From NCBI GenBank assembly GCA_963925035.1, contig CAWUSK010000021.1, positions 1 through 64,000 of the forward strand: a stretch of DNA of 64,000 nt, in the 5' to 3' direction. Position 1 is the first letter of the stretch. Each line of letters starts with the position of its first letter. Made by a program: the position numbers and the translations under genes. The notes under the pieces are model-generated. The model did not search any database. It was given only the letters and a program-made list of their open reading frames with translations, and was not told where the DNA came from. Positions 8,238-17,307 of the stretch are shown here, in pieces. This DNA is from UBA4466 sp963925035. GTDB taxonomy: Bacteria; Bacteroidota; Bacteroidia; Flavobacteriales_D; Crocinitomicaceae.

Positions 8238-9569
8238 TTGAATTTTGCCAAAAATATCTATTTGACCAGATGGTTTTTTGCTGCGTTTGTCGCGGTGATT
8301 CTCCTCTACGTCTTAGCATTTAGCATTCCTTCGCTGGAGTTTGTTGCAAATGTGGTGTTGGCTTCTTTGATTGGATTAACAGGCATCGATGCGTTGTTGG
8401 TGTTCAGCAGTCGTGCACCAATTACCGTTGAACGAAAGTTGAACAGTCGTTTGAACCTCGGAGATGAAAATCACGTTGTTTTAACAATTAAAAACAATAC
8501 AGTCCAACCGATTAACTTTTCGATGATTGAAGGTTATCCTGTTGAAATGCAAATGAGAGCAACCATTTTTAAAGGAATCGTCAGTTCGGATAATTCGAAA
8601 GAATTTCATTATTCGTTTGTCCCAAAACACAGAGGAGAATTTCATTTTGGCAATGTCTTCGTCATTATTCGCTCCCTCTTTTTCTTGGCTTCACGACGCA
8701 TTGATATTCAGTTGGAAGAAACCGTTCACGTGTATCCATCGGTGTTGCAAATGAAGAAATACGAATTGCAAGTATTTCAACAACAAAAGACCAGTGCTGG
8801 AATTAAGAAAATTCGTCGATTGGGGAACAACAGCGAGTTTGAACAAATTAAAAATTACGTTCAAGGAGATGAATTAAAAACGATTAACTGGAAAGCCACA
8901 AGTCGCAGAAACGAGTTGATGGTGAACCAATACCAAGAAGAAAAATCCCAGAACATCTATTGTATCATTGACAAAAGTCGCAATATGCAAATGGAGTTCG
9001 ACGGGTTATCAATGCTCGATTATTCCATTAATTCAAGTCTCGTATTTTCAAATATTGCATTGAAAAAAGGCGATAAAGCAGGATTATTCACCTATTCTGA
9101 TAAGATTGGAACCATGTTAGCGGCAGAACGCGGTGGTGGACAAATGCGAAGAATACAGGATGCGTTGTACAACCAAAAAACGCAATACAAAGAATCCAAT
9201 TTTGAACTGCTGTACCAATCCATTCGAAGAACAGTTCATTCCAGGTCTTTACTGGTATTGTTCACCAATTTTGAAACGGAATTTGCGATGAGACGCGCAA
9301 TGCCTTATTTGCGTAAACTGAATCAGAAGCACGTGTTAATGGTTGTCTTTTTTCAGAACAGTGAATTACAAGAATTGGCATTTCAACCTTCAAAATCAAT
9401 TCACGAGGTCTATCAATCTGCGGTTGCGGAGCGCATGATTTCCATTAAATCTAAAGTAGCCCGGGAGTTGCGTCAAAATGGAATTCAAACGGTTCTTACA
9501 CTTCCAGAAGAGTTATCGATCAACACGATTAACAAGTATCTGGCGTTAAAAGCGAAGGGCGCTATATAA
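8238..9569 (+). CDS. DUF58 domain-containing protein, MoxR partner
   Basis: A 443-residue protein with two N-terminal transmembrane helices (about 10-55), a beta-rich middle region and the DUF58 core: RRLGNNSEFEQIKNYVQGDE followed by INWKATSRRNELMVNQY. After this comes a VWA-like segment with a partial MIDAS-like motif, DKSRNM. The start is TTG at 8238, directly after the MoxR stop, the third TTG start in this operon. DUF58 proteins are almost always coded beside MoxR and are presumed to be its substrate or effector at the inner membrane. It is the last gene of the operon; a dispersed repeat begins right after its stop. Confidence 0.9.
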   Translation: MNFAKNIYLTRWFFAAFVAVILLYVLAFSIPSLEFVANVVLASLIGLTGIDALLVFSSRAPITVERKLNSRLNLGDENHVVLTIKNNTVQPINFSMIEGYPVEMQMRATIFKGIVSSDNSKEFHYSFVPKHRGEFHFGNVFVIIRSLFFLASRRIDIQLEETVHVYPSVLQMKKYELQVFQQQKTSAGIKKIRRLGNNSEFEQIKNYVQGDELKTINWKATSRRNELMVNQYQEEKSQNIYCIIDKSRNMQMEFDGLSMLDYSINSSLVFSNIALKKGDKAGLFTYSDKIGTMLAAERGGGQMRRIQDALYNQKTQYKESNFELLYQSIRRTVHSRSLLVLFTNFETEFAMRRAMPYLRKLNQKHVLMVVFFQNSELQELAFQPSKSIHEVYQSAVAERMISIKSKVARELRQNGIQTVLTLPEELSINTINKYLALKAKGAI

Positions 9570-9603
9570 TAGACATTAAGAGTCAAGACTGCAAGAGTCA
9601 GGA
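9570..9603 (+). repeat. Dispersed intergenic repeat, short copy
   Basis: Bases 9570-9596, directly after the DUF58 stop codon, match the reverse complement of 12675-12700 except for one inserted A (core GAGTCAAGACTGCAAGA). The following GTCAGGA (9597-9603) also recurs in the longer inverted copy at 12569-12700. Seen directly. Confidence 0.75.
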
Positions 9604-9914
9604 AGCGCTTCTATAATATTGAAAACGCATTTCTCCCAATCTTTTGAGCTTTGAATTTTATTAAAACTTAGACTTTCTCGGTTTTCTCGATTCATCAAAG
9701 ACGTTCAACGGTCTAGTAATTTTCAATGGATTCAACGCGTGAGACTTTTCTCCAATTCACATTCCGCTGAAAAGGGAGCACTTTTAAAGACGGTGTTACT
9801 TCATAACACCACAGCATGCATATTAAAGTAAATTTCTTTGAAGGTAGTAACAATAGATTATTGAAGGATTCGGAACGATTATTGTGATGTACGCACAGAA
9901 AATAAGTTGAAATT
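9604..9914. other. Intergenic region without a recognised gene
   Basis: About 310 bases between the DUF58 operon and the L,D-transpeptidase gene. The only open frames are tiny, for example a 23-codon frame from an ATG near 9816, and resemble nothing I know. No tRNA-like fold or strong terminator hairpin was seen. It may be decayed sequence. Confidence 0.4.
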
Positions 9915-10454
9915 ATGCGTTATTTTATATCTGGTTTTTTAGCGATGATGATGTTTTCGAGCTGTGCTCAGAAAAGTCTACAAGAAACAGTAAAGGAGCT
10001 GAATATTCCTTCGGCTGAATTAAAAGTAGTCATTGACAAGTCAGATTATACCTTGTCCGTGTTTCACAAGGACAAAAAATTAATCACCTATCCATGCGTG
10101 TTTGGGTTTAATCCTGTAGACGATAAAAGTCGAGAAGGAGACGGCTGCACACCAGAAGAAACATTTAAAATTCGCAGCATGTACGCACACAAAAGTTGGT
10201 CCTATTTTATTTGGATTGATTACCCAAATGCAACATCTTGGGAACGCTTCAAAAAGAGAAAAGCAGACGGGAAAATTTCTGCGAACGCTACTATCGGTGG
10301 TGAAGTTGGAATTCATGGAGTTCCAGACGGCAGAGATGATTTAATAGATCAAAAAACCAACTGGACTTTAGGCTGTATTTCACTAAAAACAAAAGACATT
10401 ACCGACTTATTCAAGTCAATTGGAAAAACGACAATTCTCGTAATTAATCCTTAA
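9915..10454 (+). CDS. L,D-transpeptidase (YkuD family) lipoprotein
   Basis: A 179-residue lipoprotein: the signal peptide ends in FSSC with lipidated Cys17. The catalytic domain shows the YkuD arrangement. A beta-strand start (ELKVVIDKSDYTLSVF) at about 35-50 is followed by the active-site region with His134 in GIHGVPDG and nucleophile Cys154 in NWTLGCISLK. L,D-transpeptidases cross-link peptidoglycan peptides or attach proteins to it in the periplasm, so lipid anchoring would place it on the periplasmic or outer-membrane face. The compact size and GIHG motif resemble the ErfK/YafK-like subgroup. Its stop overlaps that of the convergent lipoprotein gene. Confidence 0.88.
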   Translation: MRYFISGFLAMMMFSSCAQKSLQETVKELNIPSAELKVVIDKSDYTLSVFHKDKKLITYPCVFGFNPVDDKSREGDGCTPEETFKIRSMYAHKSWSYFIWIDYPNATSWERFKKRKADGKISANATIGGEVGIHGVPDGRDDLIDQKTNWTLGCISLKTKDITDLFKSIGKTTILVINP

Positions 10455-10852
10455 GCGGATTTATACTCGTGAATTACAGTCGCACCATTATTGTTGATAA
10501 TTTTAAGTTTAAGCGAATCCTTTTCCAATTTGATTATTTCATAAGAATCTATCGAACCGTCTGCGTTTGTAACTAAAACCTGTGTTTTATTACCGTTAAA
10601 GACCCATGTTGAACTTGACGACGTTTCAACTCCATTGGCTTCTCCATAAACTGTGAAAGTGTTGTTTGCTTTGATATCCACACCAGTAATTATTTTTAAA
10701 GCAGTCACATCAAATCCATTTATGGTAAGTTTGACCATTGTCCAATCGTTGACTAATCTCGATTTTTTACTTGCGAAAGAAGGTGAACCTTCATCGTATT
10801 TGCTACATGCCCCAAGGCTTAAAATGATAAGTGCGAAGATTAGAATTCTCAT
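10451..10852 (-). CDS. Small lipocalin-like lipoprotein
   Basis: A 133-residue lipoprotein with signal peptide and lipobox LGAC (Cys16). The mature part is beta-rich, with a W-T-M-V-K-L segment, a STWVFNGNK strand and alternating hydrophobic strands. This resembles the lipocalin-like domains common in Bacteroidota lipoproteins. No catalytic motif is visible. It converges on the L,D-transpeptidase gene and shares stop-codon bases with it. The exact family is not certain and the function is unknown. Confidence 0.75.
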   Translation of the reverse strand: MRILIFALIILSLGACSKYDEGSPSFASKKSRLVNDWTMVKLTINGFDVTALKIITGVDIKANNTFTVYGEANGVETSSSSTWVFNGNKTQVLVTNADGSIDSYEIIKLEKDSLKLKIINNNGATVIHEYKSA

Positions 10853-10983
10853 AATTATTGATTTATAGTTCTTTAGTTGATAACGTAAAATTAGTTGAAA
10901 TTATTCAGAAAGAATTCAAGTTGGGAAATTTAGTTGAAATTCAATTCTATGTTGAATGCCGCTTTATTTTTGTAGAATAAAAT

Positions 10984-10991
10984 TATCTTTG
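10984..10991 (+). promoter_or_regulatory. Candidate -7 element of the acyl-CoA carboxylase gene
   Basis: TATCTTTG matches the Bacteroidota -7 consensus TAnnTTTG and lies 37 bases before the start codon. No well-spaced -33 TTG was found. Confidence 0.4.
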
Positions 10992-11028
10992 TCTATCAAC
11001 ATTTGTTTGAGAAAATAATTGGAGCACA

Positions 11029-12570
11029 ATGGACAAAAATCAGGAATTAAAAAATAGAAGGGAAGCATCGTATTTAGGAGGCGGAGAGCAACGTATTGCT
11101 CGCCAACACGAACAAGGTAAATTAACGGCCAGAGAACGTGTAACGCTTTTGTTAGACGAAGGCTCATTTCAAGAAGTTGGACAGTTTGTAGAACACAGGT
11201 CAACTTCCTTTGGTTTAGAAAAGAATAAAATTCCTGGAGATGGAGTTGTGACTGGTTTCGGAACCATTCACGGTCGATTGATTTATGTTTTTTCTCAAGA
11301 TTTCACAGTTCTTGGAGGTTCACTTTCTGAAACGCACGCTGCTAAAATTTGTCGTGTGATGGATTTAGCCATGAAAAATGGAGCGCCACTTATTGGATTG
11401 AACGATTCTGGGGGTGCACGAATTCAAGAAGGCGTTGTTTCTTTGGCTGGTTACGCAGATATTTTTTACAGAAACACACGTGCTTCGGGCGTAATTCCAC
11501 AATTGAGTTTAATTATGGGGCCTTGTGCAGGTGGTGCAGTTTATTCTCCGGCCTTAACGGATTTCGTAATGATGGTGGAAGACACTTCTTACATGTTTGT
11601 TACAGGACCGAATGTTGTAAAAACAGTAACACACGAAGAAGTTACTTCAGAAGATTTAGGTGGAGCAAAAGCACACGCTGAAAAATCTGGAGTAAATCAC
11701 TTTACAGCATCGAACGATGTTGAGGCATTGAAAAAAGCACGTGATTTAATTACGTACATGCCACAAAACGCAAACGAATTACCGCCTAGTCCAACTAAAT
11801 TTGATTTTAACGAATTGAAATTAACGACAATCAACGATATTTTACCTGAAAACAGCACTTTGCCTTACGACATTCGTAAAGTAGTAGAATGTGTTATTGA
11901 CGACAATAGCTTTAGAGAAGTTCATGAAGATTTTGCCAAGAACATTATTGTTGGTTTTGCACGAATTGAAGGAAGATCAATTGGTGTTGTTGCCAATCAA
12001 CCGGCTTCGATGGCTGGAGTTTTAGACATTGATTCTTCTCGCAAGGGCGCACGTTTTGTCCGTTTTTGTGATTCATTCAATATTCCTTTGTTGGTGTTTG
12101 AAGATGTACCTGGATTCTTACCTGGAACAGATCAAGAGTGGAGAGGAATTATCACCCACGGAGCAAAATTATTGTATGCATTCTGTGAAGCGACTGTTCC
12201 AAGAATTACGGTAATTACACGTAAGGCATACGGTGGAGCATTTGACGTAATGAACTCAAAAAGTATAGGTGCAGATTTGAATTTTGCTTGGCCAACAGCA
12301 GAAATTGCAGTTATGGGAGCAAAAGGAGCGGCAGAAATTATCTTCAAACGAGAAATCAATGAAGCAGCAGATCCTGAGGCAAAATTATTGGAAAAAGAAG
12401 CAGAGTACGCAGAAATGTTCGCAAATCCATACAGAGCTGCAGAACGTGGAATTGTAGACGATGTAATTCTTCCAGAAGAAACACGCGCAAAGGTAATCCA
12501 AGGATTCAAAATGTTGGAGAATAAAGCAGAGACGCTTCCGTATAAAAAACACGGAAATATTCCACTTTAG
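11029..12570 (+). CDS. pccB: Acyl-CoA carboxylase carboxyltransferase (beta) subunit
   Basis: A 513-residue carboxyltransferase of the propionyl-/methylmalonyl-CoA type. Both crotonase-like halves are present. The N-terminal half (about 30-270) has LTARERVTLLLDEGSF, LIGLNDSGGARIQEGV and MGPCAGGAVYSPALTDF. The C-terminal half has VANQPASMAGVLDIDSSRKG, DVPGFLPGTDQEW and RKAYGGAFDVM. It moves a carboxyl group between carboxybiotin and an acyl-CoA, usually propionyl-CoA. No biotin carboxylase or biotin carrier gene is in the window, so the partner subunits must be coded elsewhere. Substrate choice (propionyl-CoA carboxylase versus methylmalonyl-CoA decarboxylase) cannot be settled from sequence reading. 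Confidence 0.92.
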   Translation: MDKNQELKNRREASYLGGGEQRIARQHEQGKLTARERVTLLLDEGSFQEVGQFVEHRSTSFGLEKNKIPGDGVVTGFGTIHGRLIYVFSQDFTVLGGSLSETHAAKICRVMDLAMKNGAPLIGLNDSGGARIQEGVVSLAGYADIFYRNTRASGVIPQLSLIMGPCAGGAVYSPALTDFVMMVEDTSYMFVTGPNVVKTVTHEEVTSEDLGGAKAHAEKSGVNHFTASNDVEALKKARDLITYMPQNANELPPSPTKFDFNELKLTTINDILPENSTLPYDIRKVVECVIDDNSFREVHEDFAKNIIVGFARIEGRSIGVVANQPASMAGVLDIDSSRKGARFVRFCDSFNIPLLVFEDVPGFLPGTDQEWRGIITHGAKLLYAFCEATVPRITVITRKAYGGAFDVMNSKSIGADLNFAWPTAEIAVMGAKGAAEIIFKREINEAADPEAKLLEKEAEYAEMFANPYRAAERGIVDDVILPEETRAKVIQGFKMLENKAETLPYKKHGNIPL

Positions 12571-12700
12571 AGTCAAGATCGCATCTACTTCGTAGTTGCT
12601 AGAAGACTTGTTTTTTAATATAAAACAAGTCCTGACTCCTTACTCGTTTAGTCTTAAAGTCTTGCAGTCTTTTGTCTTGCAGTCTTGACTCTAATGTCTA
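12569..12700 (-). repeat. Dispersed intergenic repeat, long copy bounded by inverted repeats
   Basis: The element starts within the acyl-CoA carboxylase stop codon. It is bounded by AGAGTCAAGA (12569-12578) and its reverse complement TCTTGACTCT (12683-12692). Inside are a 10-bp stem-loop (12605-12614 with 12622-12631) and two direct copies of GTCTTGCAGTCTT (12659-12671, 12674-12686). Its right end, read on the minus strand, matches 9570-9596. There is no ORF inside. It may double as terminator and promoter region between two genes. The origin is unknown. Confidence 0.7.
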
Positions 12701-12706
12701 TCTTTG
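12677..12706 (+). promoter_or_regulatory. Candidate promoter of aspS
   Basis: TTG (12677-12679), 19 bases, then TATCTTTG (12699-12706), a full match to the Bacteroidota -33/-7 pattern, 20 bases before the aspS ATG. The -33 part lies inside the dispersed repeat. Confidence 0.55.
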
Positions 12707-12726
12707 CCACCGATTAAATTTATCTC

Positions 12727-14475
12727 ATGTATAGAACTCACACTTGTGGCGAATTGCGCCCTGAACATATTGGAAACACAGTAACTCTTTCGGGTTGGGT
12801 ACAAAAATCGCGCGATTTAGGTGGAATGACCTTTATGGATTTGCGTGACCGTTATGGAATTACACAATTGGCGTTCAACGTGGATGAAAATGCAGCATTG
12901 ACGGCTCAAGCTAGAAAGTGCGGGCGTGAATTTGTAATTCAAATACAAGGAGTGGTAATCGAACGTTCGAGTAAAAACAAGAACATTCCAACAGGAGAAA
13001 TTGAAATTAAAGTTGCTCAGTTAACTGTCTTAAATGGTTCGCTTACACCTCCATTTACAATCGAAGACGATACAGATGGTGGAGAAGAATTACGTGCAAA
13101 ATACCGTTATTTGGATCTAAGAAGAAATCCTGTTCAAGAGAAATTGAGATTGAGAAATAGAGTTTCGTTGGAAACGCGTAAGTATTTAGATTCACAAGAT
13201 TTCCTAGATGTTGAAACACCTGTTTTAATTAAATCTACGCCTGAAGGAGCAAGAGATTTCGTTGTTCCAAGTCGTATGAATGAAGGACAATTTTATGCCT
13301 TGCCTCAATCTCCACAAACGTTCAAACAATTGTTGATGGTATCTGGTTTCGACCGTTATTATCAAATTGTTAAGTGCTTCAGAGATGAAGATTTACGTGC
13401 AGATAGACAACCAGAGTTTACACAAATCGATTGCGAAATGGCATTTGTGGAACAAGAAGATATTTTGAATATGTTCGAAGGAATGATACAACATTTATTT
13501 AGAACTGTTCGCAACGTGGAGTTGGATGAAAAATTCCCTCGAATGACTTATGCCGAAGCAATGGAACGTTATGGTTCAGATAAGCCAGACATTCGTTTTG
13601 GAATGGAGTTCGTTGACTTAACAACAATTACAAAAGGAAAAGGGTTTTCTATTTTTGATAATTCAAAAGCTGTTTTAGCGATAAATGCTGAACAATGTGG
13701 TGTTTACACTAGAAAACAATTGGATGCATTAGTGGATTGGGTAAAACGCCCACAAATTGGAGCATTGGGAATGGTTTACGTGAAATGCAACGACGATGGA
13801 ACGTATAAATCAACCGTAGATAAATTCTACAGTCAAGAAGATTTGGCTGAATGGGCGAAAGCTGCAAACGCAAAACCAGGAGATTTAATTTTGGTATTGA
13901 GTGGTGGTTTAGACAAAGCCCGCAAGCAAATGGGTGAATTGCGTTTGCACTTGGGGAACGAATTAGGATTGAGAAATCCGAATGTATTCAAACCGCTGTG
14001 GGTAGTTGATTTTCCTTTGTTAGAATGGGATGAAGAATCTGGACGTTACCACGCAATGCATCATCCGTTTACTTCTCCAAAACCAGAAGATTTTGATTTA
14101 ATTGATACTGAACCAGGAAAAGTGAGAGCAAATGCGTACGATTTAGCCATGAATGGTGTTGAATTGGGTGGTGGATCTATTCGAATTCACGACAGAGCGT
14201 TGCAATCAAGAATGTTTGATTTATTAGGATTCACAAAAGAAGAAGCGCAAGCTCAGTTTGGTTTCTTAATGAGTGCTTTTGAATACGGGGCTCCTCCACA
14301 CGGTGGATTGGCATTTGGTTTAGACCGTTTGGTGGCAACAATGGGTGGATCAGAATCCATTCGTGATTATATCGCTTTCCCGAAGAACAACAGTGGAAGA
14401 GATGTCATGATTGATGCACCTTCGCCTTTGAACGAAGAGCAAATGAAAGAATTGGGAATTAAATTATATAAATAA
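12727..14475 (+). CDS. aspS: Aspartate--tRNA ligase
   Basis: A class II aminoacyl-tRNA synthetase of 582 residues, the usual length for the bacterial-type enzyme with its GAD insertion domain. An N-terminal OB-fold anticodon-binding domain (about 1-105, LSGWVQKSRDLGGMTFMDLR) leads into the catalytic core. Motif 2 is FRDEDLRADRQPEFTQIDCE. The GAD domain follows at about 280-410. Motif 3 is in GGLAFGLDRLVATMGGSESI, with the flipping-loop type ending IAFPKNNSGRDVMIDAPSPL. It charges tRNA-Asp in the cytoplasm. Whether it also charges tRNA-Asn depends on the presence of asnS and GatCAB elsewhere. Confidence 0.98.
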   Translation: MYRTHTCGELRPEHIGNTVTLSGWVQKSRDLGGMTFMDLRDRYGITQLAFNVDENAALTAQARKCGREFVIQIQGVVIERSSKNKNIPTGEIEIKVAQLTVLNGSLTPPFTIEDDTDGGEELRAKYRYLDLRRNPVQEKLRLRNRVSLETRKYLDSQDFLDVETPVLIKSTPEGARDFVVPSRMNEGQFYALPQSPQTFKQLLMVSGFDRYYQIVKCFRDEDLRADRQPEFTQIDCEMAFVEQEDILNMFEGMIQHLFRTVRNVELDEKFPRMTYAEAMERYGSDKPDIRFGMEFVDLTTITKGKGFSIFDNSKAVLAINAEQCGVYTRKQLDALVDWVKRPQIGALGMVYVKCNDDGTYKSTVDKFYSQEDLAEWAKAANAKPGDLILVLSGGLDKARKQMGELRLHLGNELGLRNPNVFKPLWVVDFPLLEWDEESGRYHAMHHPFTSPKPEDFDLIDTEPGKVRANAYDLAMNGVELGGGSIRIHDRALQSRMFDLLGFTKEEAQAQFGFLMSAFEYGAPPHGGLAFGLDRLVATMGGSESIRDYIAFPKNNSGRDVMIDAPSPLNEEQMKELGIKLYK

Positions 14476-14502
14476 GGTTCTGATTCATCAGACTAGCGAA
14501 TT

Positions 14503-14727
14503 ATGGAAGATATTAACGAATATATAGGGTATTTCGCTTCGGCAGTACTATTGGTGTCATTTACAATGAAAAAAATGACGACGCTAAGAATCATAAACAC
14601 CATCGGTTGTGGGTTTTTTATTCTTTACGGTTTGCTAATTGGCTCTTTTCCAGTTATAATAACCAATGTCGCTATTTGCTTGATTAACCTTTATTATTTG
14701 CTAATAAAAGACAGAGTAAAGAGTTAA
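14503..14727 (+). CDS. Small YgjV-like membrane protein
   Basis: A 74-residue integral membrane protein with three hydrophobic segments (about 8-24, 29-46, 50-68). The pattern YFASAVLLVSFTMKKMTTLR then INTIGCGFFILYGLL matches YgjV-family proteins, which have no known function. It starts 27 bases after aspS on the same strand and converges on the DUF6340 gene, sharing 4 bases at the stops. Short but convincing, because the family pattern covers the whole protein. Confidence 0.78.
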   Translation: MEDINEYIGYFASAVLLVSFTMKKMTTLRIINTIGCGFFILYGLLIGSFPVIITNVAICLINLYYLLIKDRVKS

Positions 14728-15689
14728 TCCATTTGTTCCAGCTGTACTTTACGCTTCCTTAAGCGAACCAAATAATTATTCGCCAACTTATCGCCGCACT
14801 CCAGTGCTGCTTTTTCGGCATACATAATTGCGCTATCAACGTCGCCCTGACCTTCCTTTACTAAGGCTAAATTAAATAGAACTCTACCTCTGATTTTTTC
14901 CTTGTGATGGTCAATATCTAGAAGTAATTGTTTTTCGGCAATGTCCCAATTTCCTTCTTTTATCATAGGGCGAGCTCTTTTTAAAACATCACTTCCCTTC
15001 GTATAATAATCGCGGTCAACCCAAACCCATTTTGGATATATTAATTGCGCCATTCCATATCCTAAGTCGTATCCTAAAGCACGGTAGTATTCTTGTTTTC
15101 TTTTTACATCGTTAAGAATATCAATGATGGAAGTTGTGCCACCCAATGGAATGTTATAAAAACGTCTGATGCGGAGTCGCTCTATTATTTCGTGAGTATT
15201 AGCAATGTAAATATTAGCATATAAATACCCTTCCAATCGAGTGGATGATTGTCCCGTTGCACTTGCTAAAAGACTTCCACCAACGGGAGAAATTGTTTGT
15301 ACTTCAGTTAATTCCAGAATTCCTTGAAGGACTTGTGAGTTGCACAGACTATCAATTGCAGCCCAGTTTACGTTTCCATCGCTTGTTTTAATTCCTCCAC
15401 TTGCCAAACTCTTTCCTGTTAAATTAGAAGATTTTCCTAATCCCCGCAAAACTCCTTCGACCGCTCTTTCAGCTGCCACAGTGTTGCCGTTAATACTTTG
15501 AGATCGTATTAAAACCTCAATGATTTTTTCAGGACTATTCTCTTTCGTAACATGGTTTAAAACTCCAATTGTTCGCACCTCCGAAGGAATTCTTACAATG
15601 GAAGGTTCTTTCACTGATATACGAAATGACGTTTTACATGAAGCAAGAATTAAAACACTAAAAATAACGGTGGTAAACTTAAATTTCAT
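14724..15689 (-). CDS. DUF6340-type lipoprotein with TPR-like C-terminus
   Basis: The preferred start is ATG at 15689 (MKFKFTTVIFSVLILASC). It gives a clean lipoprotein signal with Cys18 and 321 residues; an upstream in-frame start at 15743 would bury the signal peptide. The body has the Bacteroidota pattern EVRTIGVLNHVTKENSPEK and repeated Gly/Ser segments. The C-terminal ~80 residues (NLALVKEGQGDVDSAIMYAE) look like a tetratricopeptide repeat pair. Family members are lipoproteins of unknown role, possibly scaffolds in the envelope. The TPR call is by pattern only. Confidence 0.8.
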   Translation of the reverse strand: MKFKFTTVIFSVLILASCKTSFRISVKEPSIVRIPSEVRTIGVLNHVTKENSPEKIIEVLIRSQSINGNTVAAERAVEGVLRGLGKSSNLTGKSLASGGIKTSDGNVNWAAIDSLCNSQVLQGILELTEVQTISPVGGSLLASATGQSSTRLEGYLYANIYIANTHEIIERLRIRRFYNIPLGGTTSIIDILNDVKRKQEYYRALGYDLGYGMAQLIYPKWVWVDRDYYTKGSDVLKRARPMIKEGNWDIAEKQLLLDIDHHKEKIRGRVLFNLALVKEGQGDVDSAIMYAEKAALECGDKLANNYLVRLRKRKVQLEQMD

Positions 15690-15812
15690 AGCAATAGTTA
15701 TATCGTTCTGCGTCAATATATCAATTTCCGTGCTAAAAATCATTTTTTGAAGATTGAAGATTCGATTTTAAGAAAATACAAATCCTTATATTTGTTCAAC
15801 AAACACCGTTTA

Positions 15813-17273
15813 ATGAACAAGCAGCAACTCTCAATTTACAATAGTCTTTCGGGACAAAAAGAAATATTTGAACCTATAAATGAAGGACGCATTGGAATGT
15901 ATGTGTGTGGACCAACGTTATACAGCGAGCCGCACATGGGAAATATGCGTACGTTCATCAATTTCGATTTGATTTACCGTTATTTATTGGTGTTGGGTTA
16001 CAATGTGAAATACGTAAGAAACATTACCGATGCTGGACATATCACAAACAGTGCAGGTGAAGCAGTTGATAGTATTGGAAAAGCAGCGAAAAAAGAGCAA
16101 ATGCAATCCTTGGAAATCGTTTATAAGTACAATGTTATTTTTCAAGATTTACAGCGTGCATATAACATGTTGCCTCCGAGTATTGAGCCGACTGCAACAG
16201 GTCACATTCAAGAACAAATAGAAATTATAGAAAAAATTATAGAAAACGGATTTGCTTACACAGTCAATGGTTCGGTTTATTTTGATGTGAAAGCGTACAG
16301 TGAAAAACATCAATATGGAATTCTAAGTGGAAGAAAAATAGATGAGTTAGCTGAAGAAACGCGCGACCTGAATGCACAAGGAGAAAAGCACTTTTTCGCG
16401 GATTTTGCCTTATGGAAGAAAGCAAACCCTGAAGACATGCAAATTTGGCGCTCTCCTTGGGGAGATGGAAATCCAGGTTGGCACATAGAGTGTACAGCCA
16501 TGAGTACAAAATATTTGGGAAATCATTTTGACATACACGGAGGTGGAATGGATTTGAAATTCCCGCACCATGAAGATGAAATTGCGCAAAACTGTGGTTC
16601 TTTGGGATGTTCTCCAGCAAAATACTGGATGCACGCTAACATGTTGAATGTGAACGGGCAGAAAATGAGTAAATCCTTTGGAAATTACTTTTTACCAATG
16701 GAAATAGTGAATGGATCAACCGATTTGTTTGATAAACCATTTTCTCCGAACGTCATTCGTTTTGCGATGATGCAAGCGCATTACCGCAGTAATATGGACA
16801 TGACGAACGATGCATTAATTGCAACAGAAAAAGGCTACAACAGATTGACAGAAGCTTTGAAATCTGCAACTAGTTTGACAACCGCAGCAACGTCTTCTCA
16901 AAACATAGAGGAAATGATTCAATCGTTTTATTCCGCAATGAATGACGATTTTAATGCTCCAATTTTGATTGGCAACTTGTTCGATGCAGCGAAGTTTATC
17001 AATACCGTAAAAGATGGCAATGCTGCAATTACAGCAAGTGATTTGGAAACGCTATTAAAGGAAATGAATACGTTTGTTTTTGATGTATTGGGAATGAAAG
17101 CTGAAACTGAATCGGCAAATGATCGCTTAACTCCTGTAATGGATTTGGTGTTGGATTTGCGACAAGGAGCGAGAACAAATAAAGATTGGACAACTTCCGA
17201 TAAAATCCGGGATGGTATAGCGGCAGCAGGAATTACCGTAAAAGACAGCAAAGAAGGCACAACTTGGAGTTAA
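15813..17273 (+). CDS. cysS: Cysteine--tRNA ligase
   Basis: A class I aminoacyl-tRNA synthetase, 486 residues from the ATG at 15813 (MNKQQLSIYNSLSGQ). An upstream TTG at 15747 would add 22 atypical residues and is less likely. The zinc-binding and HIGH-like region reads MYVCGPTLYSEPHMGNMRTF. Further zinc ligands lie in WHIECTAMS and FPHHEDEIAQ. KMSKS is at residues 284-288. The anticodon-binding helical domain follows. It charges tRNA-Cys in the cytoplasm. It is divergent from the DUF6340 lipoprotein gene, with about 120 bases between the two preferred starts. Confidence 0.97.
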   Translation: MNKQQLSIYNSLSGQKEIFEPINEGRIGMYVCGPTLYSEPHMGNMRTFINFDLIYRYLLVLGYNVKYVRNITDAGHITNSAGEAVDSIGKAAKKEQMQSLEIVYKYNVIFQDLQRAYNMLPPSIEPTATGHIQEQIEIIEKIIENGFAYTVNGSVYFDVKAYSEKHQYGILSGRKIDELAEETRDLNAQGEKHFFADFALWKKANPEDMQIWRSPWGDGNPGWHIECTAMSTKYLGNHFDIHGGGMDLKFPHHEDEIAQNCGSLGCSPAKYWMHANMLNVNGQKMSKSFGNYFLPMEIVNGSTDLFDKPFSPNVIRFAMMQAHYRSNMDMTNDALIATEKGYNRLTEALKSATSLTTAATSSQNIEEMIQSFYSAMNDDFNAPILIGNLFDAAKFINTVKDGNAAITASDLETLLKEMNTFVFDVLGMKAETESANDRLTPVMDLVLDLRQGARTNKDWTTSDKIRDGIAAAGITVKDSKEGTTWS

Positions 17274-17307
17274 TTTCTTTTCCAACCAACTAACATTATA
17301 TTAAACC

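Noticed and set aside
11349..11681. 110-residue ORF inside the carboxylase gene, other frame
   Set aside because: Shadow of a strongly conserved gene, no family pattern of its own.
12605..12631. Stem-loop in the long repeat as a classical terminator of the carboxylase gene
   Set aside because: The 10-bp stem is perfect, but no T run follows it on the plus strand, so it is listed only as part of the repeat.
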